Positions 49,901-58,879 of a stretch of DNA of 64,000 nucleotides are shown here, in pieces; the first letter of the stretch is position 1, and each line of letters begins with the position of its first letter. The translations under genes and the position numbers were made by a program. Location: positions 32,800,703-32,864,702 of the forward strand of contig OX463822.1 of the NCBI GenBank assembly GCA_949825045.1. Reading direction: 5' to 3'. Below the pieces are notes generated by a model. That model saw only the letters and a list, made by a program, of their open reading frames with translations. It ran no database searches and was not told the origin of the DNA. The stretch is from Argyresthia goedartella. Taxonomy: Eukaryota > Arthropoda > Insecta > Lepidoptera > Argyresthiidae.

Positions 49901-50320
49901 CATACATAATGGAGGGCATTTAAACTCGAGAGTGGGTTTATGAAACGAGCCGTTTTCATAATAATATTACTCGAGAGTTATAAGGCCTAATTATGTACAG
50001 TTACATACACTAGTTTATCTACACAAATATCATAAGCTCTTTTTGATGTGTTCAGGAACCGCATGTTCGACCGGCATGGTGGCATTGAGAATTGCTCTGC
50101 ACTTGTTTAGGTTGTTCAGTAGTACCAACTTCACAGAAAAACTAGGGGCGGCACGCAGGCGGGCGTCGGCGTTCGAAATTTGAATGTCATAATTTGCCGA
50201 AAATGTATACATTATGAAATAAGAAATGAGTTTTTACCAAGTAGTCTAACATTATGCTGGTCGTTAGGTGCGGTTTTTGGACGCAGTAAAGAGGGTTTAT
50301 GATACATGTGTAGATAAAAA
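49901..50320 (-). mobile_element. FB68 element, copy f (one 68-bp unit)
   Basis: GGAGGGCATTTAAACTCGAG hairpin region (shortened), CTACACAAATATCATAAGCT, one unit ending GAAATTTGAATGTC near 50188, and GATACATGTGTAGATAA at the far end. Confidence 0.75.
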
Positions 50321-51186
50321 ATATTAAGTTCCGGGCTGTCTCTTATGGCGCTAGGAAGTTTCTTCCCCAGGGCGGCGGTCCTCGCTGCGGGCCCATAAGA
50401 CAGCTAGCAATCTGGCTCACCGCAGTAGGGGGGTCTAACTGACGGAGATACACCGCGCTGTCTCACCTGACGGGGTCTTCCGTAGACCTATGACCTGGCG
50501 TCCGACGAACGATGAGTCTCGGGCGCGCCTGAGACACCATGTTGTTTCACAGCTCCAAGCCAATTTTGGGGTCACCGCCAGGTCAATCTGTGTTCTTTCC
50601 TTATTATAATTATGCGTGGGTATATCGTAGCGAAGTACGCTAATCTCACGCTACTATCAACCCTAGTAATCACGACTAATCAGCCCGGGGGCTACCGAAC
50701 CCATCACGATGGCAGGGCGTGCGAAACTCTTTGGCTGTCCACGTAATATTGTTCAATACGCTACGACCGGTCAACAAATTCTCGCGGTTGGAAGACGGAT
50801 TTCTGCCCAACTTCCTGGTACAATTCGAAGGGAAAACTCAAAAAACCATCGCGCATGCGGACCTGCAAAATCCAACCAGTTTTAAGGTTACATATTTCTC
50901 GTTCTGTCATATATTTTTTTGTTTTAAATATCCCTTCAGGGAAAGGCTACGGTGCTAGGCCATACCGCCTCGTCTGCTGTGATGTCATCTTTGTAGTCCG
51001 CATACATGTGTCTTATCTTCCACTATTGTCAAGGCCACATGGCCATGTCTACAAAACTCTCGTTCTGTCAAAAGTGACTGTTCCAATCCGTTCATAGACA
51101 AAAGGTGAAGGGTGCGTTCAAAAGCTACGGCGCGAGCTAAATCGCTGACGGAATCGATCACTACGTTTGCTTCCGAACATGCACCC
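50321..51186. other. GC-richer repeat-like stretch, unidentified
   Basis: TCTCGGGCGCGCCTGAGACA and CCAAGCCAATTTTGGGGTCA look like the 3' UTR of a LINE on the minus strand, by memory of similar moth repeats; not certain. CTATGACCTGGCGTCCGACG belongs to the same stretch. No reliable gene. Confidence 0.3.
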
Positions 51187-51671
51187 TATTACTAAGCCTC
51201 CGCTGTCCGTCTGTCTGTCCGTCAGCAGGCTCTATCTCACGAACAGTAATAGGTTGAGAGTTGAAATATATTTACTGAATGTGTATTTCTGTTGCCGCTT
51301 TAAACAAAAAATACTAAAAAAAGAATAAAATAAATATTTGAGGGGGCTCACATACAACAAACTTTTTTTTTAGCAACAAATTAACTTCACGAGAATTTAT
51401 AAATTAAAGAGAACCCCATACAAGACACGTGTTTTAACACCCCCCGCGTTATAACAAACCATAATATGATTCAATTAAGATCGTAGATTTCACGGCTCAC
51501 CACATGGTTGTGGTGGCGTAATTGGTTTGATAACGGTAGCGCAACTTCTGGGTTCGAATCCACGTTCGTTTTTTTTGTGCTTAGTTTTATTATCTTTAGT
51601 AGCTTATGTTTTTTTGTACGATGGTACATTAATTCCTTCGTGAGCGAGTCCGACCCTCACTTGACCGTTTT
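51187..51671 (+). repeat. Dispersed AGGGTTCCG repeat with a tRNA-like insertion
   Basis: Lacks its first bases but includes CCTATTACTAAGCCTCCGCT, GGGGGCTCACATACAACAAA and the 3' end GAGCGAGTCCGACCCTCACTTGACCG. Its middle holds the tRNA-like segment at ~51508-51560. It runs directly into the next copy. Confidence 0.7.
51508..51560 (+). other. tRNA-like polymerase III promoter (SINE head or tRNA relic)
   Basis: TGGTGGCGTAATTGG fits an A box and GGGTTCGAATCCACG a perfect B box at the normal spacing. A full cloverleaf was not confirmed, so no tRNA gene is claimed. Confidence 0.45.
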
Positions 51672-51860
51672 TAGGGTTCCGTACCCGAAGGGTGCCCTAT
51701 GCTTCCCTATTACTAAGCCTCCGCTGTCCGTCCGTCAGTCCGTCTATCAGTCTGTCACCGGGCTCTACCGGATCAACCGCAATAGGTAGAGAGCTGAAAT
51801 TTTCACCACAGAGTGTGAATATCTATTGCCGCTATAACAACAAATAATGAAACATACATG
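51672..51860 (+). repeat. Dispersed AGGGTTCCG repeat, 5' half
   Basis: AGGGTTCCGTACCCGAAGGG directly follows the previous copy's CTTGACCGTTTTT end, a head-to-tail junction; it fades near 51850. Confidence 0.7.
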
Positions 51861-52240
51861 TTTTTAAGAATTAAATTATCTTGTATAAGTACTACTCATA
51901 CAAGAGATTTTCTTAGCCATTTTGTTTTATTTGTCTATCGGTAAACTGAAATGGATTCTCCCGATCATATCGGAAAAGATCATTAATTGCGGGTATCGAT
52001 TTTTGTGCTCATTTCTTTGTCGTTATACGACTCACAATTTCTGATTAGAATTATAATAAATAATATAAACATTTTATCATATTTTATTCATTTCTGTAAA
52101 TAAGTTATTCAATTTCTATCCACTTCCGGTTTCAATGAGCAAAGAGTTTCTTTAACCTGAGTACCTAGTTCAATACTTACATACTATATACACAAAACTC
52201 CTTTTGAATGTTTCGATGTACGGCCTTGAATGGTTAAATA
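51861..52240. other. No feature recognised
   Basis: AT-rich, unassigned. Confidence 0.4.
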
Positions 52241-52906
52241 TTTTTATCTACACACGTATCATAAACCCTCTTTACTGCGTTCAAAAACCTCACGTTACGA
52301 TCAGCATTATGTTAAACTACTTGGTAAAAACTCGTTTCGTATCTGGAAAACTACACATAATGGTCATTATGTGTAGTTTTTCTACATATAATGACATTCA
52401 AATTTCGAACGCCGACGCCCACCCGCGTGCCGTCCCTAGTTTGTCTGTGAAGTTGGTACTGACATTCAAATTTCGAACGCCGACGCCCACCCGCGTGCCG
52501 TCCCTAGTTTGTCTGTGAAGTTGGTACTGACATTCAAATTTCGAACGCCGACGCCCACCCGCGTGCCGTCCCTAGTTTGTCTGTGAAGTTGGTACTGACA
52601 TTCAAATTTCGAACGCCGACGCCCACCCGCGTGCCGTCCCTAGTTTGTCTGTGAAGTTGGTACTGACATTCAAATTTCGAACGCCGACGCCCGCCTGCGT
52701 GAAGTTGGTGCTACAGAACAAGCTAAACAACTGCAGAGCCACAATGCCGGTCAAACATGCGGTTCCTGAACACATCAAAGAGAGCTTATGATATGTGTGT
52801 AGATAAACTAGTGTATGTAACTGTTCATAATTAGGCATTAAAACTCTCGAGTGATATTCTCGAGTTTCAATGCCCTCCATTATGCAGCAGTCACATAAAC
52901 TACTAT
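52241..52906 (+). mobile_element. FB68 element, copy g (about 4.5 units of 68 bp, hairpin reduced)
   Basis: TTTTTATCTACACACGTATC at left, the perfect stem ACTACACATAATG/CATTATGTGTAGT, units starting at 52393, 52461, 52529 and 52597 plus a partial at 52665, then GAGAGCTTATGATATGTGTG. The fold-back has lost its centre (CTCGAGTGATATTCTCGAG). End CACATAAACTACTA. Confidence 0.8.
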
Positions 52907-53640
52907 ATAATCAAAAATTAAAAGGGTATACTCATACAAAAGACTGTCGTCTTACGTTTTTCAGTGTACAATACAAATACAAATATTTTTATTCAATAAA
53001 GAGTTACTTAAGCACATTCTATTCATAAACTTACAGGTAGATAGACAAAGTAACATAAAAGTGGCAAAACTGCTGGTTCCCACACTAGGCAATGGTAAGG
53101 AACCCTTCGTGTGCGTGTCCCCCACGTCCTACTCGCACTTGACCGGTTTTGTTTTTAATATCGGGTTTAGAAATAGGTTGATTAGGAACAGCCTCTAGAG
53201 GCTGCAACATTAGCGCCGCCAGCGGTTAACTTTATCCGGATATTTGAACGCGCGTTTAGTTTGATGGTGGAAACCGGCTTTAATCTGGCACTTCCTGCCT
53301 GTTATTCACACTCAATTTTGTGTGACATGGGGGCTAGCCCATCGCCGCTGCTAGGGAGTAAGGTACGGCTTATGTTTCATCGTCTATTACTTCCCTTGAC
53401 GAAAGTTGTTCATAGTGCACATATTAATTAAAGTTATTTTAGCGAATATGCGTCGCCTGACGAAAAATTTGTAGGTTATTATATTATGATAGTACTGTAG
53501 CACAATTCACAACCCTTTTGTTTAACAGTATCATGTAGCTTTGTAAATAATTAAAATTGTTTACTAACAAACAAAGGAAAATGGACGCTTAATTTAATTT
53601 AAAAGTTTTAAAGGAATTCCGTTGCAGTTCCATATCTTTT
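52907..53640. other. Old repeat fragments
   Basis: CAAATATTTTTATTCAATAAAG near 52980 is probably a minus-strand LINE 3' end. 53093-53148 is the 3' end of an AGGGTTCCG repeat (AACCCTTCGTGTGCGTG ... CTTGACCGG). The remainder is unassigned. Confidence 0.4.
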
Positions 53641-53790
53641 TAGGGTTCTGTAGTTTAAAAAGGAAAAATGGAACCATTGTGTGTCTGTCTGTCCGTGTGT
53701 AAAATAATATTAAACGACCGAATTCTGGAGCGATTGAGTTGTAATTTGGGTCACATATGACTATACATATGTGACCCAAACACGGTTGTT
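53641..53790. repeat. TAGGGTTCTG-type repeat fragment with a 14-bp-arm hairpin
   Basis: TAGGGTTCTGTAGTTTAAAA and TGTGTCTGTCTGTCCGTG belong to a relative of the dispersed repeat. TTGGGTCACATATG / CATATGTGACCCAA (53747-53780) forms a hairpin. Confidence 0.5.
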
Positions 53791-53819
53791 GCGTAAACCA
53801 GGTCATTTTGAATTTGCGG

Positions 53820-54360
53820 GCATTTCAGAAAATAAAAATAAACTGTATCGTGTGACATGCCAAATGAAAGAACTGTTGCATGTTATATTTTTCATAATTT
53901 TGAAATAATTAAAGGGGAATTTTAATTTGAGGACAGAAATGTAAACAATAAACTGTCATTTTCCAGTACAAAAAGTATAATATGAATGTCAAAGTCAACG
54001 GTTTTGTTCTAAAAAATGACAGTTGTTTGTTTACATTTATGGCCTCAAATTAAAAATAGTACTGTAGTCAAACAATTATTTAAGAAAAAAATACCATCCC
54101 CCTGTCCATCCTCAATAAAAATAGAAAGTTTGAATCTGTATCGTGTAACATGTCGAATGAAAGGGCTTGTTGCGGGGATGTCATATTTTTTTTCATAAGT
54201 TTGAAATACTTTAAGTAATTTAAAAAAATAGATACACATGAGCTATTTATTGTTCCTTGCATGCTGAACACGATAATATACTCATGCATGCACCTTTGGG
54301 TACAGCTTTGGAAGTACACAGTTTACTTTTGAAATTTTGAATTTTTAGCATGAGATTGTT
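53820..54360. repeat. Inverted and duplicated AT-rich repeat
   Basis: TTTAATTTGAGGACAGAAATG near 53920 is inverted at ~54030 (CATTTATGGCCTCAAATTAAA). CTGTATCGTGTGACATGCCA near 53846 recurs as CTGTATCGTGTAACATGTCG near 54136. This is a fold-back or a diverged duplication. Confidence 0.5.
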
Positions 54361-55859
54361 TGACGCAATGTTCGCTTTGAGTGTAAAAATACTACAAAAA
54401 CAATAGACATTTATTAATATAATAAAAAACAGTAAGTAACCACTCCATCAGTTATCTTATTATTATATTAATCTTTATTATTTTTATTAATGGATAGTTA
54501 ACAAAATTAAGGTGTCCAATGAGGTGCGGTTGGATTCGTGGAATGGCTATTAAATGTTAGTGAAAAATCGAGAGCTTGTATTTAAGATGACAAAAAGTAG
54601 TTTACAAAGTCATATATGCGGTTACGTTCATACTCCGTGTAGGTAATCAGGTGCATTCATAAGTTTGTGTCGTTTGAGAGCAGGTTACCTAGCGGTGATC
54701 TGCTGTTAAGCTCGCTCTCATATCTCACTCGCTAGGTAAACTACTCTCGCTGTCTCCCTCACACACACCCGACACGTCGTCAGCAGTTGCGGTAGGCTTT
54801 TCATTTCTTAGATAAGATATAAGAAACTTTATTTACGTATCATGGTTTACATTTGGTCTTAAATATTTAATTTCAGTTTCACTCGTTACGAATATTACTA
54901 CTACTTACTAATGACTACTTATTGATTTACATTTTTATATGAGAAGAAAGTACTTAAAGTTGATAAAATCTTAGAAGTGATATGACAGATAACCTGAAAC
55001 TTCATAAAATCCACTTTTTAAACACAAGGGATGTTACCAAAAAAATCGGAAAGAATCGAAATCTAAAAAAATAATGTTAAAATCTATCCAAACCTGCTGC
55101 ATCCAATTCATAAATGCTTGAAGTGTATCGATCGATTCATTTGATTAATCGATGTTTTTAAGCAACACCCTCACTAAAAGGATAAGACCTACACCCGTCA
55201 AGCCATGTCATATTTTTCATACTGTAATTGTCATAAAAATAAAAATTATCCGGCCCAACTAACTCCGTTCCTTACTCTTATATACTGTCTGTATTCAAAT
55301 AAACCGACTCTGCGTATCAACATTCGTGCTCTAGAAACACTCTAAACTAAACTCTTCCATATAATTACAAATCTGTATTCCTAACCGTAATCCCTCGACT
55401 AACCACTGGGTGCGCCATGCTTCTATAAAACAGTGCGACAGTATGAAAGAGCGCCGGTTCCGCAACAATGCCGGATTAACGTATTGTTTCGCTCAATTGT
55501 CGACGGCGGAACCCGGCTGGCTTCATCTGTTGCCCATTTCATAAAGCTACAAGTTACAATTTCACATGACTAGAACGTCAATGGTCTAATGACACTCGCA
55601 TGTCGCGTAGGAGCTGCAATTTCGAGCCCCTGCGCTGACCATGTGCCAGTGATATAAGTAGGTATTTCATCTTATGTACATTAAAATGACGTTCTTACAG
55701 TGTTGGAAAATCCACATGAAACGTTTACATCTACCTATGTGTGCCATGTGTGGCCCTGTACCGCCAAATAATTAAAAAACTAGTAATTTTATTTTAATAT
55801 TATTATAATATTTTATTTTAATAATTAAAGACGTGTACTGGTAACTATCATAGAAAATA
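54361..55859. other. No gene recognised; repeat fragments
   Basis: A piece of the 7-kb repeat (AGTTTACAAAGTCATATATG ... GTGCATTCATAAGTTTGTG) lies at ~54595-54668, and one related to 28140-28210 at ~54690-54800. The rest is AT-rich and unassigned. Confidence 0.4.
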
Positions 55860-56240
55860 AGACCGACCGAAGGTTCGGTTTCGGCCAAAAAGAGGTGTCG
55901 GCTAAGATTTTAGTTTCGGCCTAAAACCGGCCGAATATTAGGCCCGGCCGAAACATGTGTTTTGTAGCTGACATGCCTTCAGTACGCCAAGAAGCTGCTA
56001 ATAACAAGTAAAAAAAAACTATCAATTAAAAACTAATTTGCATTGTTGCTAATTACAAGAAGATAACACTGTTGCAAATTACACGAAGAAAGACATATAT
56101 CATGGGAGTTAATTACGTTGACCTAGAAATTCCTCTAAATTCCGGGAATTGTGTACATTATCTCTAGTTTAATAGGTTTCCGTTTCGATTTCGGCCGAAA
56201 GACAGAAGCCGAAGGTTCGGTTTCGGCTGCAACCAACCAA
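55860..56240. repeat. GGTTCGGTTTCGGC repeat
   Basis: GAAGGTTCGGTTTCGGCCAAA near 55868 and again CCGAAGGTTCGGTTTCGGCT near 56210, with many TTTCGGCC/GGCCGAAA words between. A degenerate dispersed repeat; function unknown. Confidence 0.55.
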
Positions 56241-56817
56241 CCAACCAATGTTCCCAGATTCGACTAGTAAAGTTGTAACTCGTTGCGTTGTTAAATGCGC
56301 CACTGTTATTACTTCCTCAAGTTTTTATCCGCAGCTTGAATGTGGAGTGCGCTGGCTATACATGGTATTTCTGAAAGGAAAGTTATAAAGATGACATAAA
56401 ATACTTGATGATGTCAATGAAGTCAACTGAATACGCCATTTTATTGAGTTGTATTGTATTGTATATGTCGTAGCTATATCGTAGAATTTTATCATTTCAT
56501 GAAATGCCCAACATTTCATGATACGGTCCATTACTTCATGAAATGATCAGAAAAGGTTGAATTTAATGAAAACAGGTATTTATATTATATAAGCATTTAT
56601 ATTCAGTACTATGTGTTGTTTTTTGTATAACACATGTAGAACTAACACGAATTCACCTAAGGCAGTGTTTTGCCCTAAAATATGTCTTCGTTCAATGAAA
56701 GTTCTAATTCAACCAAAGTTGGCAATTTCATGATATGGTCGATTCTACGATATGTTTACTACATATATACTTACTTGTGACCACTCATAGTATTATGAAG
56801 TCAAATGTTGTCCTTTT
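56241..56817. other. No feature recognised
   Basis: AT-rich; a short (CCAA)n at ~56231-56247. Confidence 0.4.
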
Positions 56818-57097
56818 TTAGGGTTCCGTACCCAAAGAGTGCCAAACGGGACCCTATTACTAAGCCTCCGCTGTCCGTCCGTCCGTCCGTCTGTCACCAG
56901 GCTGTATCTCATGAACCGTGATAGTTGGACAGATGATGTATTTATGTTGCCGCTATAACAACAAATACTAAAAGACAGAATAAAATAAATATTTAAGGAG
57001 CCTCCCAAACAACAATTTCAATACCACATACAAACTTACGAATGCACCTGGTTACGCACATGGAGTGTGAAAGTAGCCGCACTAATAACTTTGGGTA
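56818..57097 (+). repeat. Dispersed AGGGTTCCG repeat, cut by a LINE
   Basis: AGGGTTCCGTACCCAAAGAG start, CACCAGGCTGTATCTCATGA middle, and GAGTGTGAAAGTAGCCGCAC near the end; the 3' part is missing where the LINE begins. Confidence 0.75.
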
Positions 57098-57775
57098 CAA
57101 AAGGGTACCATTCCGTATTACTTTAATACAGTTGCCAATAAACAAACAAGCACAACCAATGAGTCAAACAAAAGCATTTAGATTGACCCATGCTTCACCA
57201 AGTAAACAGCTTTTTCGAGACCAATAATAGCACAAAACTGATAATTCTGCACCAAAATATTCAAAGTGTACTCCCAAAAAGGGAACTAATCGATATGACT
57301 ATGGCGGAATTAACAGAATCAGATAATGAACCTGACGTAATCTGTCTTACAGAGACATTTGTAAAATCAGGTGATGAAAAAAATATTAGATTATCAGGTT
57401 ATGATCTAGCTACCAACTTTTCTCGAAATAAGAAAAGAGGTGGGTCTTGCATTTTAGTGAAGAATGGTACTGCATATAAACGTTTAAAAATGGTTGACGA
57501 ACTGGCTGTGTCTAGTGTATTTGAATGCTGTGGTATTGAGCTAACAGATCATAACATTATAGTAGTATGCATATATAGAATTACAGAGGTACAAAACTTT
57601 TTAGATCGCTTGGAATTATTACTCTTTTCCATAAAAAGGAAAATGAAAATAAAACAAATTGTTATAGCTGGTGACATCAACATTAATATTTTAAAACCTG
57701 ACATTAATACTAGACATTTAACAGATATTATTAATAATTATAAATTGACATTTCATATTGACAAGCCCACCACGC
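57098..57775 (+). pseudogene. LINE: ORF2 endonuclease, first part
   Basis: From ~57190 the plus strand reads LIILHQNIQSVLPKRELID, CLTETFVKSGDE (catalytic Glu), KKRGGSCILVKNG, VVCIYR and IAGDININ, i.e. an EEP endonuclease without its last motif. It is related to the LINE at the left edge of the window. The reading leaves the LINE after HIDKPTT at ~57773. The LINE continues at 58029-58080 and then, across the gypsy-type element, at 62565. Confidence 0.85.
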
Positions 57776-58028
57776 GGGATGTTGGGAAAATATTGAAGGA
57801 GATGAAACTCACGCGTGCTCCTCTTCGCTGGTTCAATGATGAGTCTGAGGCTTCTGGTGCTCTTGCCTGATTTGAGTGGGCTTCAATCACTTTCCGTTCA
57901 TCGGGTGAGGTTGCTGATTCTCCTTATCGCGACGGTTGTAAGGCGACGCGAGGACTCGAGCCCATAGAAAAGCAGTTGACGGGACAAAACGGTAATGTCG
58001 ACCGAACCGATCCGTGGCGCACGGATCT
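57776..58028. mobile_element. ~250-bp unidentified insertion in the LINE
   Basis: Bases between the LINE pieces match no repeat seen elsewhere in the window and are GC-richer than the LINE. The right edge has a perfect hairpin GATCCGTG-GCG-CACGGATC (~58011-58029). It may be a small transposon or a captured fragment. An open frame crosses it only as an extension of the endonuclease. Confidence 0.4.
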
Positions 58029-58080
58029 TGTATTGACCATTTAATCAGTAGTATCGGTCATGCTGTAGGATCAGTGATAC
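58029..58080 (+). pseudogene. LINE ORF2 endonuclease, short middle piece
   Basis: CIDHLISSIGHAVGSVIP is read up to the gypsy-type insertion and continues after it as PLGLSDHETAQ; CID and SDH are endonuclease motifs. Confidence 0.75.
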
Positions 58081-58879
58081 TGTTACGAGCGTGGGGTTCG
58101 TATTTGATAGAAAAACACGAATTAATCCACTAAATAAAACACTCACTTTATTACCCAAATTAGGCACTTACAATTCACACGAACTGTACATAAAATCCAC
58201 TAAATCACACACACACTATTTCACTAATTATGCACTCACTATTCACACGAAGAGTCGTTCTCTCCGATTATCCTTGTACTAGCACTCGATCGCAGTTAAA
58301 ATGTAACTAACTCGCGCCGGCCGTCGACGCCTTTTATATCCCGCGGAGCCGCTCTGGACACATTGTCCACACATATCGCGAATATTCTAGTAAGGACCAG
58401 CGTGCGGGCCGAGAACATTCGAGACCATATATGTCTCTCTCTAATGGTGCACTCTCTCTGTCACTCCCTTCTCGAATGTTCCGAGTATAGCTATCTCTTT
58501 CTAGTAGTGCTATCTCTGTCACACACTTCTCGAATGTTCCGAGTATAGCTATCTCTTTCTAGTAGTGCTATCTCTGTCACTCCTACCGGATATTTCGCCA
58601 TATAACGATTTGTGCTTCAGAGGCCCATAAGGGGTCCTGAAAACGCCTGAAAACGGGTTTTCAGGTTATGGCGTCATCTGATAGAGGGTGCCCTGAAACG
58701 GACTGAAAACATGTTTCAGGCGCCTGAAAACGACGGCAACTTGGGTGAAATTTCGATCTTTAGATATGTGATAGAGTAACTTCTGAAACGGCCTGAAATG
58801 ACTTTTCAGCCTGCTGAAAACGCCTCTACAGCACTGAAATTGACGTTCAAAGTTTTTGACCTAACCTACCGGCGTAACA
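58081..58879 (-). repeat. 3' LTR of the gypsy-type element
   Basis: 799 bp, TGTTACGCCGG ... CGTAACA on the minus strand. Contains TATAAAAGG (58330-58338, minus), a 54-bp tandem duplication (~58465-58575; TTCTCGAATGTTCCGAGTAT) and a dense CTGAAAACG cluster at 58637-58830. Confidence 0.95.

Noticed and set aside
50719..51097. Two overlapping plus-strand frames as host exons
   Set aside because: A possible acceptor (CCCTTCAG) was seen but codon pattern is poor and the region looks like a repeat UTR.
57776..58029. Helitron end at the GATCCGTG hairpin
   Set aside because: No CTRR terminus follows the hairpin at the expected distance.
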